From Zeugodacus cucurbitae (Eukaryota > Arthropoda > Insecta > Diptera > Tephritidae), in assembly GCF_028554725.1 (NCBI RefSeq), contig NC_071670.1, forward strand, positions 59,584,501-59,648,500: DNA of 64,000 bases. The letters run 5' to 3'. Positions 39,475 through 51,491 of the stretch are shown piece by piece (within the stretch, counting starts at the first letter, position 1; every line of letters begins with the position of its first letter). A model generated the notes under the pieces. It had not been told where the DNA came from, made no database searches, and worked only from the letters and a program-made list of their open reading frames with translations. A program made the translations under genes and the position numbers.

Positions 39475-40293
39475 AAGATTTAAGATATAAGATATAAGAT
39501 ATAAGATATAAGATATAAGATTTAAGATTTAAGATATAAGATTTAAGATATAAGATATAAGATATAAGATTTAAGATTTAAGATTTAAGATTTAAGATTT
39601 AAGATTTAAGATTTAAGATTTAAGATTTAAGATTTAAGATTTAAGATTTAAGATTTAAGATTTAAGATTTAAGATTTAAGATTTAAGATTTAAGATTTAA
39701 GATTTAAGATTTAAGATTTAAGATTTAAGATTTAAGATTTAAGATTTAAGATTTAAGATTTAAGATTTAAGATTTAAGATTTAAGATTTAAGATTTAAGA
39801 TTTAAGATTTAAGATTTAAGATTTAAGATTTAAGATTTAAGATTTAAGATTTAAGATTTAAGATTTAAGATTTAAGATTTAAGATTTAAGATTTAAGATT
39901 TAAGATTTAAGATTTAAGATTTAAGATTTAAGATTTAAGATTTAAGATTTAAGATTTAAGATTTAAGATTTAAGATTTAAGATTTAAGATTTAAGATTTA
40001 AGATTTAAGATTTAAGATTTAAGATTTAAGATTTAAGATTTAAGATTTAAGATTTAAGATTTAAGATTTAAGATTTAAGATTTAAGATTTAAGATTTAAG
40101 ATTTAAGATTTAAGATTTAAGATTTAAGATTTAAGATTTAAGATTTAAGATTTAAGATTTAAGATTTAAGATTTAAGATTTAAGATTTAAGATTTAAGAT
40201 TTAAGATTTAAGATTTAAGATTTAAGATTTATGATTTAAGATTTAAGATTTAAGATTTAAGATTTAAGATTTAAGAATTAAGAATTAAGAATT
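39475..40293 (+). repeat. 7-bp satellite array, 117 units of AAGATTT
   Basis: The array spans 819 bp, exactly 117 units, all in register with no net insertion or deletion. The first 14 units include nine AAGATAT variants. The next ~100 units are essentially pure AAGATTT, with one substitution at 40232 (ATGATTT). The last three units are AAGAATT. The + strand contains no C across the whole array, so it is completely strand-asymmetric. Every reading phase meets TAA, so it is not coding. Variants at both edges around a uniform middle are what slippage or unequal exchange produces. An assembly may have compressed the true length. Confidence 0.97.
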
Positions 40294-40307
40294 CAGTTTT
40301 AAAATTT

Positions 40308-40332
40308 AATTTAATTATTCAATAATTAAATT
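40308..40332. other. Perfect 12-bp palindrome beside the satellite
   Basis: AATTTAATTATT at 40308-40319 and its exact reverse complement at 40321-40332, with a single C between. It starts 15 bases after the satellite ends. A hairpin or cruciform is possible. Any role in expansion of the array is inference. Confidence 0.85.
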
Positions 40333-42615
40333 GTAAATTGAAAATAAATATTAAAATAAATTAAAGAGAGCATTATTCACTAAGCTTGTTCTTATCGATA
40401 CTGACTTTTCACTCAATGTTGCTTTTATTACAAACACATTAATGATATATAGTTGCACATGAATGTACGTGTCGTTGTGTGCGCATGTTATGCGCGGCAA
40501 ATTCGATTAATTTGCAAATTCAATTAATTTCGCATTTCAAACAAACAATCAACTCAAACCCATACAACTCTTGACGGCTTTATTCATTACCACTGAAGGT
40601 TAAGCTGCTGTTACAACATGCAGGAAGGCAACAAATACGCATATCCGTTAGCTGTAACACCAATAAACCACCGCTAATACGGTTATTATCAGAGCATATC
40701 TGCGGTTTAAGTGCTACACATTGTTATCACTACAGTGGCATTCAAATTGTTTATGCCACACACACACACACACATGTATTTTTACTATGTATTCCACAAG
40801 ATAATTCGATTTATTTATTTGCTGATATCAATAGATGGGAGCATGCTTGTGCAGAAGTAATTGAGCTCGATTACGTGACCTGTTGCCACCCACAAGCATG
40901 CATTTGTGAGATATGAGTACTTGTGTGTCTGTGCGCATACTTTTCTGTCATGTCACGCTCATCGCTTATTAATAAATCATTAAGAAAGCATAAACTCAAT
41001 CGACAGAGCAGCTAATTTATAATTAATTTATTGTAATACATGTAGTATGCGTTACGCGGTTGGCGGTTGTACATGGCGTATGAGTGACATGCGTGTCTGC
41101 ATTAAATGAAGGTGTTGTGTGTGCGTCGCGGCATGTTGTGGCATTCTATTTACTTGTTTCAACAATTATGACGGAAGTTGAAAGCTTAATTCGCGAACAA
41201 TCAATTGCAATTAGCCGGAAAATTTACAAAAAAAATGTAATGCGAGTGTGGGTAATTAAATTTTACAAAATAATACAAATGTTAAACATGTAAAATTACA
41301 AGTAAGGTAATTCAACAGTACAGTTATAAACAAATAAACAGAAAAATCTGAAAAAATAAGAGTTAAAGTATTTAAAAACCAATAATAAAAAATAACACTT
41401 TTTTTGTGTATTATGACTTTATTCTAAATATATGTTAAATATGGTTGCCAACTGACTAAAAAAATTTACTCAAATAAAATATATATTTATAGGAAATTGT
41501 GCCAACATAGGTTAATAGTACTATTTTAAATAATTTTTTGTAAGAATAGGGTTGCCAACTGACTTAAAAATGTATGTGAATATGATTGCCAACCAAGAAA
41601 AAATTTGTAATAATTGTTTTTTTTGGTAAAAATTTAATATTTGCATTAAATTAAAGCTAATTTGACAAAATCCATACATTTTTCAAAAGAGTAAAAAATA
41701 TATTCAATTACAGCATTCGTTTCTAATAATGATGGTGAGTTAATAAGAATGCCACACTGATCTTAAAAATCAATAGAGTACTCATAAAAACTTGCACTGC
41801 AGCTAAAGCAGTGCAATCAAAACAAAAATTCAGAAGCAACTAGTTTTGTGGAAGCCTTGTGTGCACACCAGCAGCTACACTCTTGCGCTCAAATTAAATT
41901 CACGCCACCATTGCAGCTTCTACAACTAACTTCCGCACAGATTGCATGGCAACCATAGTGCTTCTTCGCTTCATAGTAGTAGAAACTAATCTCCGCTCAC
42001 TTCGAAGCGAAATTACCTTTTCTCCAACTCAAACGCAGAGAAAAAGATAAATAAACGAAAAACAAAAAATATATAAGAAATAAAGAATCGCTTGCTTATT
42101 TCCCCTGCAGCATTTTGTTTTTGCAATTTGTACACCACAGTGGCGGCGGCTTAAGCGCTGCAACCATAAAGTTAAAGCAGCGGTGGTGCAACGATTTGTT
42201 ATCTCAGCGTTGCGCTGTTAGCGGCTCAGCAGCACAAAAGCACCTGCGGGCCAGAGTTAAGGTGTATGCGAAGTGGCTTTAAATGGAAAAGTTGTTCCGA
42301 GGAAGTTGATTTTATTTGCGCTCATTTTTATCAGCACACTTTTAGTGATGCGCTGTTGCTTGCTTCGCCACTTTTGCCTCATCACCCCACGAGGCTCAGA
42401 AGTAGTATTTGATGAGCTGCAGAAGTGTAATAGAAGTGGATTTTGGAATATTCAAATATACAAATAGAGGCTTAAGTGCTTTTGGTTTTAAAATAAAATA
42501 TTTTGAAAATAGTTTACTAAGTCCCCAAAACTGGATTTCTATATAATTTAATCATATTTAGGTTTTGAAAATTACTTAAAATATATGATAATAGAAACTT
42601 TAAATGTTTTTTATA
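40333..42615. other. Non-coding DNA, nothing recognised as a gene
   Basis: Contains a CA run at about 40758-40773 and the palindromic site listed separately. AT-rich with GC-richer parts at 41860-42000 and 42110-42260. The open frames at 41084-41293 and 42273-42467 have no motifs; the second carries a hydrophobic stretch (LILFALIFISTLLVMRCCL) but no further support. Confidence 0.5.
40506..40530. promoter_or_regulatory. Possible homeodomain/POU-type site cluster
   Basis: A 12-base palindrome AATTTGCAAATT (40509-40520) is flanked by ATTAAT on the left (sharing its first bases) and CAATTAAT on the right. ATTA cores and TTTGCAAA-like words are typical targets of homeodomain and POU proteins. In AT-rich DNA such words also arise by chance, so this is only a candidate. 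Confidence 0.25.
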
Positions 42616-42937
42616 GTCTTTTCGCACAGCCTAATAAATTAAGTACATAAAGATTAAGAAACCAGTTTTTGCTTTTCGCACAGCCGGCTACTCCATTAAC
42701 GAGCAGCTGTTGTACATTTCTTTTTCATCAGCTGATTGCTATTTTATCAATTAACACAGTCATATTTACAGCGTGAGCAACAACTCATAGAACTGTATGT
42801 CTCTTTCAACTTGATTTGTATTCGATTAAAGATGTAGTAAAATATTATATTTCCTTTGTATGGTAAATCGATTTAAATAAGCGTTTTAATTGAGCAAAGA
42901 CCGGTTAATTGATCAATTAACTTCTGTGCGAAAAGGT
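42616..42937. mobile_element. MITE copy B (322 bp, TA-flanked)
   Basis: The left end is GTCTTTTCGCACAGCC and the right end read backwards is ACCTTTTCGCACAGAAG, with TA outside each (42614-42615 and 42938-42939). An 18-base palindrome, GTTAATTGATCAATTAAC, lies at 42904-42921 near the right end. The end motif CTTTTCGCACAGCC is repeated directly at about 42676, followed by GGCTACTCC as in copy A. Copy B is 68 bp shorter than copy A and its ends match each other better. Non-coding. Confidence 0.87.
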
Positions 42938-43974
42938 TATGAGATGACAGACCAAACTTTACAGAATATTCAGAGATTTTAGGTTACGATTAAATTTTTT
43001 TTGAGACAATTGGGTCTCTCTTGGTCAAACCGAGAATTTGTGAAACTTGTTTATATGTTCTATATAACCCTGTAGACTATAACAAAATTCTTTCTGCAAA
43101 CTTTTTGAAAATTTACAACGTTATATTAAGATTTTATTTGAAAAGGAACTTAGAACATTATCGAGCATCTTCAGAATGTGACTTCTAACATAAATTCAGC
43201 AGTACATAATTTATTGGAAAATTAAATTTTTGTATTGCTGAAAACAGCATAAAAGTAACAACGCAGTCATTAGGGTTGGAAAATATAAAAAAAACGTATT
43301 ACTAATTATTATACCCAGTGCCCGATTGTAAGGAAAAAAAATTATAAAAATTATTTCAGTTGCAACTGAACCCACTTTATCCATCTCCTGATTCAATATA
43401 ATTTTTTTACAAAATTACTTCACAACTTCATACTTCACACAATTTTTATCGAAATCAACACCCACTTAATTACATATTTATGTGTATAAAATGTGTGATA
43501 CATATCCCAATCCACAACGCAACTCAATAACATTCACTCTATTTGTATTAACACGCAAGCTGTCACACGCTATTTGCAACATTGAAGCGCAATTGCTGAT
43601 GCAAATATATATATATATACACATGTGATGTCTACAAAAAAGTTGCAAAAGAATTATAATTATATTACATTGACAAGTGCAGCAGCATAAACAGAATGAT
43701 GCAAAAGAATGGCGTGCAACATATGACAACAAACACAAGCAGACATACACATACGCTGACGGATATATATGTATGTACATTGATATATACGTACATATAT
43801 GTATGTAGATTTCCAGCTGTTTATATAATACTTTTTTTTAATACTTATTTACATATATATTTTCATATAAACATGTTAAACCATTAACCGACTGACGGCT
43901 GATGAATAACCAAGTTGTGGCCATCCAAAGTGACAGCTGAAACAGGCGAACTAACAAAGCATAAAAAATAATTA
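42938..43974. other. Non-coding DNA, nothing recognised
   Basis: AT-rich with a TA run at 43605-43619 and TACATATATGTATGT words at about 43791-43806. No gene. Confidence 0.55.
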
Positions 43975-45000
43975 TAAAATGAAAACATTCAGCGGATAAA
44001 CCAAAAATCATGCAAAAAGTAAAATAAAAAAAACTTCAATAACAAGTAAGGAAGTGCCAAGTTCGGTTGTTACCAAAGATGTTATACTCACGCAATGTTT
44101 TTATTTAATTTCAATAATATAATATAGAATTTTACTCACATATTCGTAATATATATGGTATAAAGTCCATTGAAAGTTTAAAAGTTTGATCATTGATTTC
44201 ACTCATTTTTGGCACGGGGACATATTATTAGAAGAAACATATTCCCTCTGAATTTCTTTAAAATATCTGAGAGATTTACATATATTTTCAGTAAAAAATT
44301 TGTTAGAAGCACTGAGGGCCTCATATTCGATATATAGGGTCTTGAAAACAAATGGACCGATTTAGACGATTTTTGGAAGGACAATGTCACTCTTTAAATG
44401 CAGTATGTTTGCAAAGTTCTCTTCCGATATCTTCACTAGTACTTACTTTATATATTGTAAAGTACACGATTCAGATCGACTTCAAAGTTCTGGTATATGG
44501 GAAGTAGGCGTGGTTGTGAACCGATTTGGCCTATTTTCACAGCATATTATTGGAATGCAAGAAATATGTTATGAACCGAATTTCCAATTGAAATTGGTCG
44601 AGTAGTTTCGGAGATATGGTTATTGACCCATAAATGGGCGGAGCCAAATTTTGTTTACCGATTTCAATGCAGCTCTTCGGTATCTTCTTTATAATGAATT
44701 TTAAGGTATCTAGCGTTTTCCCTTACTGATTTAAAGAATTTTTAGTACTTTTAAACATAATCTTTGTATGGGAGGTGGGCGTGGTTATATACCGATTTCC
44801 TCCATTTTTGGACTGCATAAGGTAGTGCCTAAAAGAAACGACTCTGGAAAGTTTCCTTGATATAGCTTTGTAGTTTACGAGATATGTACAAAAAACTTAG
44901 TTGGGAGTCAATTACAACCGTTATGTGAGCAAAACTATATTACTCTCTTTGCAACATGTTGCGAGAGTAAAATGAAAACATTGAGCCGATAAACCAAAAA
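43975..45000 (+). repeat. 33-bp direct repeats bracketing family G copy 1
   Basis: The 33 bases at 43975-44007 recur at 44968-45000 with only two differences (both C/G exchanges, at repeat positions 16 and 20). The shared word is TAAAATGAAAACATT, then AGC, then GATAAACCAAAAA. The right copy abuts the element's end, while the left copy lies 33 bases before its start. The A-rich sequence after each copy (ending AATAACAA and AAACAACAA) is loosely similar, so the duplicated tract may be about 60-70 bp. Confidence 0.85.
44041..44969 (+). repeat. Dispersed repeat family G, near-complete copy 1
   Basis: Starts AACAAGTAAGGAAGTGCCAA and soon has TTATACTCACGCAA. It ends TTGCAACATGTTGCGAGAGTA, in which CTC and GCAAC pair with GTTGC and GAG to form a hairpin. 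The start-side TTATACTC(A/T)CGCAA is an inverted copy of the end-side TTGCGAGAGTA. The interior shares long ordered blocks with 48158-49391: GGAAGTAGGCGTGGTTGTGA, CCGATTTGGCCTATTTTCAC, GAACCGAATTTCCAATTGAA, ATTGGTCGAGTAGTTTCGGA and GGAGGTGGGCGTGGTTATAT. No frame of transposase size exists. Family words are familiar from muscoid and tephritid flies, but the superfamily is uncertain. Confidence 0.8.
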
Positions 45001-48000
45001 CAAAAAAAAATATCTCAGAAACAACAATAAAAACAAAAAACAAATTTCATGGAATACGAACAGCCCAGCAAGCGGCATAAATAGCACGTCGAAAATGCAT
45101 TTAAGGCGTCTGGTATTGTGTTTACCATATGTATGTACATAAATGCAAATATATATATGCATAAAAATATATTTGTATGCGGTAAAAGTGAGAGTATGTG
45201 TATGCATTGGCGGCAATGATAACAAGCCGCATAGTACAATAATTTTTTATTAAATTAAATTTCACGATTGACAGTTGATATGTAGAGAATGACATGCAAA
45301 AACAGGCAAGTAAATATACTTTACATATATAAATATACATATATAAATGTAAGAGAGAGGGAATATATATGAAAGTGTGGCCAATTGTGTGCATATGCAA
45401 ATTAGTGGGCGCGAGCGGCAAAAACTCATAAATCAATATGCGGCAAGTAATTCAAACAGAACTACTTTTCCAAAAAGGATATTTATGTTGTTGTAAAAAC
45501 AATACAAAGAACGGTTATTTGTTGTTGTAAAATTAATTCAGCGCAAGTTGATACACAGATTGCTGTTTGCCGTTTGCCAATTGCGGCAGTTCATGCAACA
45601 ACGCCTTTGTCGCTGCAATCAAAAATGAATATGCATGCACACACATACACCCACACAACAGCACTCATTAGCTGATTTAATTGCGAGTGTATGGATAAAA
45701 TAACAATAACAATGACTTACTGTACTCATTTAACTACAATGAGCATGTATGAGTGTGTCACTTTATAACCGCTTGTAGCTGTGCGCCGCTACTTTTGTTG
45801 CCTATCTTAAGGCGCACGGCGGCGGTGGTGACTTCAAGCGTCGTCACGGCTGAGTTGACTTTTTATCGGCAATGTCAGCAGACGACAACGCCTGCAAAAT
45901 GCAAATTTCGCGATAACGGTAAATGTAAATGCAACGCACTGATAAACTCGAGTAATTTCACCACTGAGTGTGTAGGTGTGTTCGCTGTGTGCAATTTGCA
46001 TTGCATTCCGGTAATTACAGTCGCCCACAAGCAGAGTGCTGCAGGTAAATAGACCGACAGACCCGCAAGGCATATTTTATATATTTAATTTATTTTGCGC
46101 GCTACAGGCGCTAGACAGTCTTTTAACTGTTATCTGTGGCTGTTTGTGGTAATTTTATGCTTTATACTTTTTTGGCGTAAAATATGGTAGTTATAATTTG
46201 GTACTGTAGTGTACTGTACTGTTTTAATTGCTTATTTTTTTTTTTGTTATTTATTTGAGGGCCCAAAAAGACAACACGGAGATTTTATTTATTGAAACGG
46301 AATGGGAATGACATTTAAAGCATTTCTAAACAACGGAAGGAGGCGAATTAGTTAAGAGGACAATAATAGCAGCAGAGTAATATAAAGTCAATACTTAATT
46401 TTTTTAATGAAGTGTCCGTCTATGGTCAATGCTTAATATAGAGCAAAGTCACATCACAAAGTACAAAATCTTGAAAAAATCGTCACTTGAAGTATAAGAA
46501 AGTATTGTACCATCTTCCAATTCGGGTTTAATTTACTTCCAGTTAAAGAAAATCAAATTTTCATGAGGCTTTATACCCTACTGAATAGGAAGTCTAAATT
46601 TAACAATCTAAAGAAACTATCAAAATTTGGGAAAATTCAGAAATTACTTCGCAATTGATAGCAATTGTAAATAAAAATAATTTTAATATCATTTAAAGCA
46701 CCCTAAAGGTAGGCATTGTCAAATTATGTTGCCTACATTTAGGCGCAACGTTAAAAAGATGCTTAGCAATAGTAAAAGGCAACAAAGTAGCAATATTTCG
46801 TATAAAAAATATAAAAAAGGGAACTTATACAGTGATCTCCAGTTAAAAACTTGAAATATTTGCTCTCTATAAGCTTATTTGTAAACACCTAAAGTTTTGC
46901 TATAGAAAAAGTGGCTTCAACTGCAAATTTACAATCAAAGATAAAGCTGAACTCTTTAAAAAAGAAATCAACCGCATTTTCATTTTATTTTCTGCTCTGC
47001 CAATCGACTACTGAGTGTGGCAAAAACTATCGTTCCATGAAAAACCCGTTCTACTTAAAAGTTCGAGTATTTACATTGATTTTAACACTAACCCATTTAC
47101 GGTAACTTTTTCGAACATTTTATTTCGGCTCGTTCAGTGCGCCAATATTCAACCAGGTAAAAATATATATGTAACTACAAAAAGCATAACGAATTCAACA
47201 ATCTACATAAATTGAAATGAATGTCAGTTTTAAATTGCAACAATCTATGTTGCCGGCAGGGCTGTGCTGGAGCGTGTGCTGGTGGAACAACACCTGGCCA
47301 TACGACATGCCTACAGTTACCAATACAGTCTGTAAAAATATATATTTGTATGTGTATGCCTTCCACTTGTGCGTACTGCGTTACCAATTTGATGCGCTTT
47401 CATTTGACCTGCAGCAGCAGCAGCATTTACAGTTCCAGCAGTTATTGAAGCAGCAACAAATTATTATTGAAATTAAAAAACAAAAAAATATAAGTTGTTG
47501 CTACATACGCACACACACACACGCACATATATATAGATATAAAGCAATCATATCCGGTTATCTGTTGGAGAATGTTCAACCACCTGCAACGCCTGTTGAC
47601 CTGAATTGAGACTCAGTGAATATATATATGTGTGTGTACAGCAGTTTATATAAGCAAGCCTTCAGCAGATAAAGGACTATGCGTGCCGATGGCTCCATTT
47701 AGTTTACACACACTCGCTTATACATATATATATATATTGGTAGTAGCGACAGGAAATCGTGTATAAAAACAGCGAACGAATAAATACGGCGAAAAAAAGT
47801 GGGGGGAATGTCACAACACAAACCGCCACATGCATTCAATTTTAGTGCAATTAATTTGATTAAAATGAAATTGATAAAGTGCAAGTGCAGAGTGGAAAGT
47901 TGAAAGCACCGGCGCTCTATGCGGCGGAAAAGAGGAATTGAAATCAGCGCGTAAAAAGTACGCGCAAACAAATTGATATCGCCGAGACTGACTGGCGACG

Positions 48001-48157
48001 AAAAGCAACGGAGACGACGACAGCGTGGCGTTACGCATAAGCTGCAAGAGTATATGAAAATGTTGGGGCTACTTTGTGGCACATGTTTTCGAATTGTTGT
48101 GCCATACGTGAGACGAGAAGCTTTTAAAAGAAATCTTTTTGGACAAACTGATATTCA
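45001..48157. other. Non-coding DNA, no gene recognised
   Basis: TA-rich runs occur near 45310-45343, A runs near 45001-45009, a CAG run at 47411-47427 and CA microsatellites near 47511-47522. The GC-richer stretch at about 45770-46050 has overlapping frames on both strands and no motif. I see no transposon ends. Confidence 0.55.
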
Positions 48158-49391
48158 AACAAGTAAAGAAAAGCCTAAGTTTGGGTGTAACCGAACATTT
48201 TATACTCTCGCAATTTATTGCTACACTTTTATAAAGATATCACACAATTTTTTTTATTATTATGTATATTTTTGGCTCAGAAATTTCACATATTAACCGA
48301 TATATGCGAAGTAAAGCCCTCCGTATTTTTGAAAAATTTATAATAAGGTATATGGGAACTAGGAGAAGTTATGACCCGATTTTAATAATTTTTGGAACAA
48401 AGACATACTTTTAGAAGAAAAAGAAGTCCTCAATTACATTATAATATCTAAGGGATTTAGCGATATTTTCAGTGAAAAATTATCTTAGCCACTGTGTTCT
48501 TCATGTTCAATATCCGTGGCCTTGAAAAGTTATAGTCCGATTTCGGCAATTTTTTCAAAAGTAGTACCACAGATCATATACAGTATTGTGCAAAGTTTTT
48601 TCCCGCTATCTTCATTGGTTCCTTATGTACCTATATCTTATAAAGTGAAGGAATAAGATGGAATTCAAAATTGAATTATGTGGGAAGTTGTCGTGGTAGT
48701 GAACCGATATCATTCAATTTCCACATGTGTCATCAAAGAGTCAAGAAAATATTATATACCGAATTTCATTGAAATTGGTCGAGTAGTTCCTGATATATGA
48801 TTTTTCATCCTTAAGTGGGCGACAGCACGCCCATTTTCCATTTTGTAAAAAAAATCCCAGCGCAACATCTTTCTGCTATTTCTTCTGTAAAACTTAGTAT
48901 TTCTGATGTTTTCCGTTAGTGAGTTAGCGCACTTTTAGTAACTTACAAACTAACTTTTTTATGGGAGGTGGGCGTGGTTATTATCCGATTTGAACTATTT
49001 TCATGGTAGTTGGTGGGGTACGTAAGGGAACCGACTGCAGAAAGTTTGGGTTATATAGCTTTATTGGTTTGCGAGATATATATAAAAGACCTATTTGAGG
49101 GCGGGGCCACGCCCACTTCCCTAAAAAAATTATATCCAAATATGCCTCTCCCTAATATGAATCTCTGTACATTTCATATCTTTATCTATGGCTTAGTTAT
49201 CACGCTCTTTCGGTTTTCGCCATTTTATGGGCGTGGCAGTGGACCGATTTTGCCCATTTTCGAAAGCAACCTCCTCAGGGTGCCAAGGAATATGTGTACC
49301 AAATTTCATTAAGATATCTTAATTTTTTCTCAAGTTATCGCTTGAACAAAACTATAATACTCTCTTAGCAACTTTTGTTGCGAGAGTATAA
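48158..49391 (+). repeat. Dispersed repeat family G, longest copy 2
   Basis: Starts AACAAGTAAAGAAAAGCC with GGTGTAACCGAACATTTTAT and TATACTCTCGCAATTTATTG, and ends CTCTTAGCAACTTTTGTTGC followed by GAGAGTATAA. Inverted TTATACTCTCGCAA words mark both ends. The interior has the periodic wording of the family, in which CCGATTT...CCATTTT blocks alternate with GGAGGTGGGCGTGGTTATTA and GGGCGGGGCCACGCCCACTT, plus CATTGAAATTGGTCGAGTAG and GGGTGCCAAGGAATATGTGT. It is 305 bp longer than copy 1, mainly through the distal GGGCGTGGCAGTGGACCGAT segment. Flanks do not form an obvious duplication. Open frames inside are by-products. Confidence 0.82.
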
Positions 49392-51487
49392 TAATCACTG
49401 AAAGGAAGAGGAAGGGATTCTATAGTTTTTGAATATAGTCTAGCGGATTACAAATGTTCAAAGCCCAAACATCTAAACCGGATAAGTGCTTAGAACACTT
49501 TGGTAGTTGTCCCGCATAAAGTCGGTATGTATCTTATACTAATACATCAGCAAAGATTCCTGATCGCTTAAATAGATGGAAATCTTCGGCTCGACTCGAT
49601 TATAGCTTATTTTGGAATTAGAAGACACTAGCAATGGAAACTCATAGTTGCCTTAAAGACGCTCCCTAGTTTGTCACCTACATGAAGACTTTGCGCATAA
49701 TATTTCAAGAATTTATATAAATAAGTAAATGTAGTTAATAATTATCTCACACTTAATTATAAATATTATAATCTCTATGTGCATAATTAAAACACCACAA
49801 GAGTAATTATTGCTAATACCATAATCCACTGCTTTATATATTTTTATATTTGTTTAAATAGCATTGCTGTTGGGAGGGCAACATCAATTAAATTCAATTC
49901 TTCTACTACACAATGTATAGCAGCATACTCAATTACATGCAAGTGATTATCTCCATACATACCCACATATACAAATGCTCTCCCGTATGCATATTGAAAC
50001 AGCATTTAATTTATGATGCTCATTTACCCTTTTCACATCGAAACTTTTCTCGGGCACAGATAATAGTTTAGCGCACACAATGGACCGACTGCATGAATGG
50101 AGGTTGTAAAAGTAAAAGCAACAACTAAAACAAAGCTTAGAGACAGCGCTTAAACGTGTGATAAGTGTAGCAAATGACTCTTAAAACTTTATAAAAGTGT
50201 AAACTGGCAGGTGACACAGACCCACATACACTTTCTCACTCTTCCACTTCCACTCAATATGCATAAATGCGCATAATGAACAATTACAGTTGCATTTATC
50301 ACAAGCAATTTTATACAACACACAATTCAATGGAGACATTTCTCAACAGCCCCAAGGGGAAAATTCAAAATTGGCATCAAAGGAGTGTAGTTGCAGCAGG
50401 GTACACATGCAGAAGGAAGATATGTAAGCAGTCGCTTGGTGTCGGTAATAAAGCACTTGTAGCAAATATATGCTTATTACGTGTATATTGGCTCTGTTGG
50501 TATTCAGCTTATGTGTAAACCAGTGTTTATGTTTGTAGTGTGGGAAATAGGGAGTTAGACTATAAATAGTTACTACTTTTAATTCGATCTCTGCTTTACA
50601 GTGACAATAAATCAAATGTGTAATAGTAAATTGTGTGTTTGATTAATCTACTTTTACATTGAGATAGTTGGTATATGGCATAGGTATGTATATGATTATT
50701 GGATAGAATGCGAGATTCTGCATATAAAAAAAAATAAATATTTGTAAAATGTTATAATTCTGATTTTTTTTTTGTTTTTAAATACAAGAATCCGACCAAC
50801 TACAATTTTTCAGACATTCAAAATAATATTCTGATGATTTAGTTATAAATATGGGGCACCATTAACAAAATTAAATTATTTGAAATGAGAGAAAATTTTG
50901 AATATTTTCCAAGAAAACAACAACATTTTAATAAGGCATACCATATTTGAAAAAAAATTATAATTTCCAAAGTTATAGCTGTGTGTGTTGACCCAGTTTC
51001 AATAATAAATGCTTGCAGTGACAATCATAAGTCCTTGGAGATTTATCTGAAATCAATCGGATAACAAAATTAATCCTAGGGCCTGATAGAAGCTTTTTTT
51101 CCAAAAATTAACAAAATGGCGGCCTCAGGAAATTTTTTTCTAAAATTTAGAGAAAAAATCAATCAAAAATTGGTCTTAAAAATCGAAATTTTTGAAAAAA
51201 TCCTTAGACCAGGCCTGAGTTTATTATGTATTCTAACAGCTGTGTAAATTTCATTAAAATCAGTTAATACAACTGAACGCATATTTTCCAAAAAAATGTG
51301 AATTTTTGAGAGCATTTATTCAGATTTAAGCGATTTATTGTTAAAATCTATTGGATTGTGGGTTATAAAACAAGACTAACCAAAACAATATCTAAAACTA
51401 TTTAGCATTTACGTATTGATGTAAAAGATGGGGCACCCTGTATATTAATTTTTGAAATGGGTTTTTTAAAGTCATTAGTTTTGGTAA
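49392..51487. other. Non-coding DNA with possible decayed repeat
   Basis: From about 50846 to 51445 the sequence starts ATGGGGCACCATTAAC and ends GATGGGGCACCCTGTATATT; these are direct and not inverted, and the interior (GGCGGCCTCAGG; ACTGAACGCATATTTTCC) resembles decayed insect repeats. I cannot assign it. The rest is AT-rich and without genes. Confidence 0.45.
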
Positions 51488-51491
51488 TTAA

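Noticed and set aside
50846..51445. GGGGCACC words at both ends as a MITE
   Set aside because: The words are in direct and not inverted orientation and no target duplication is visible, so it does not meet the criteria.
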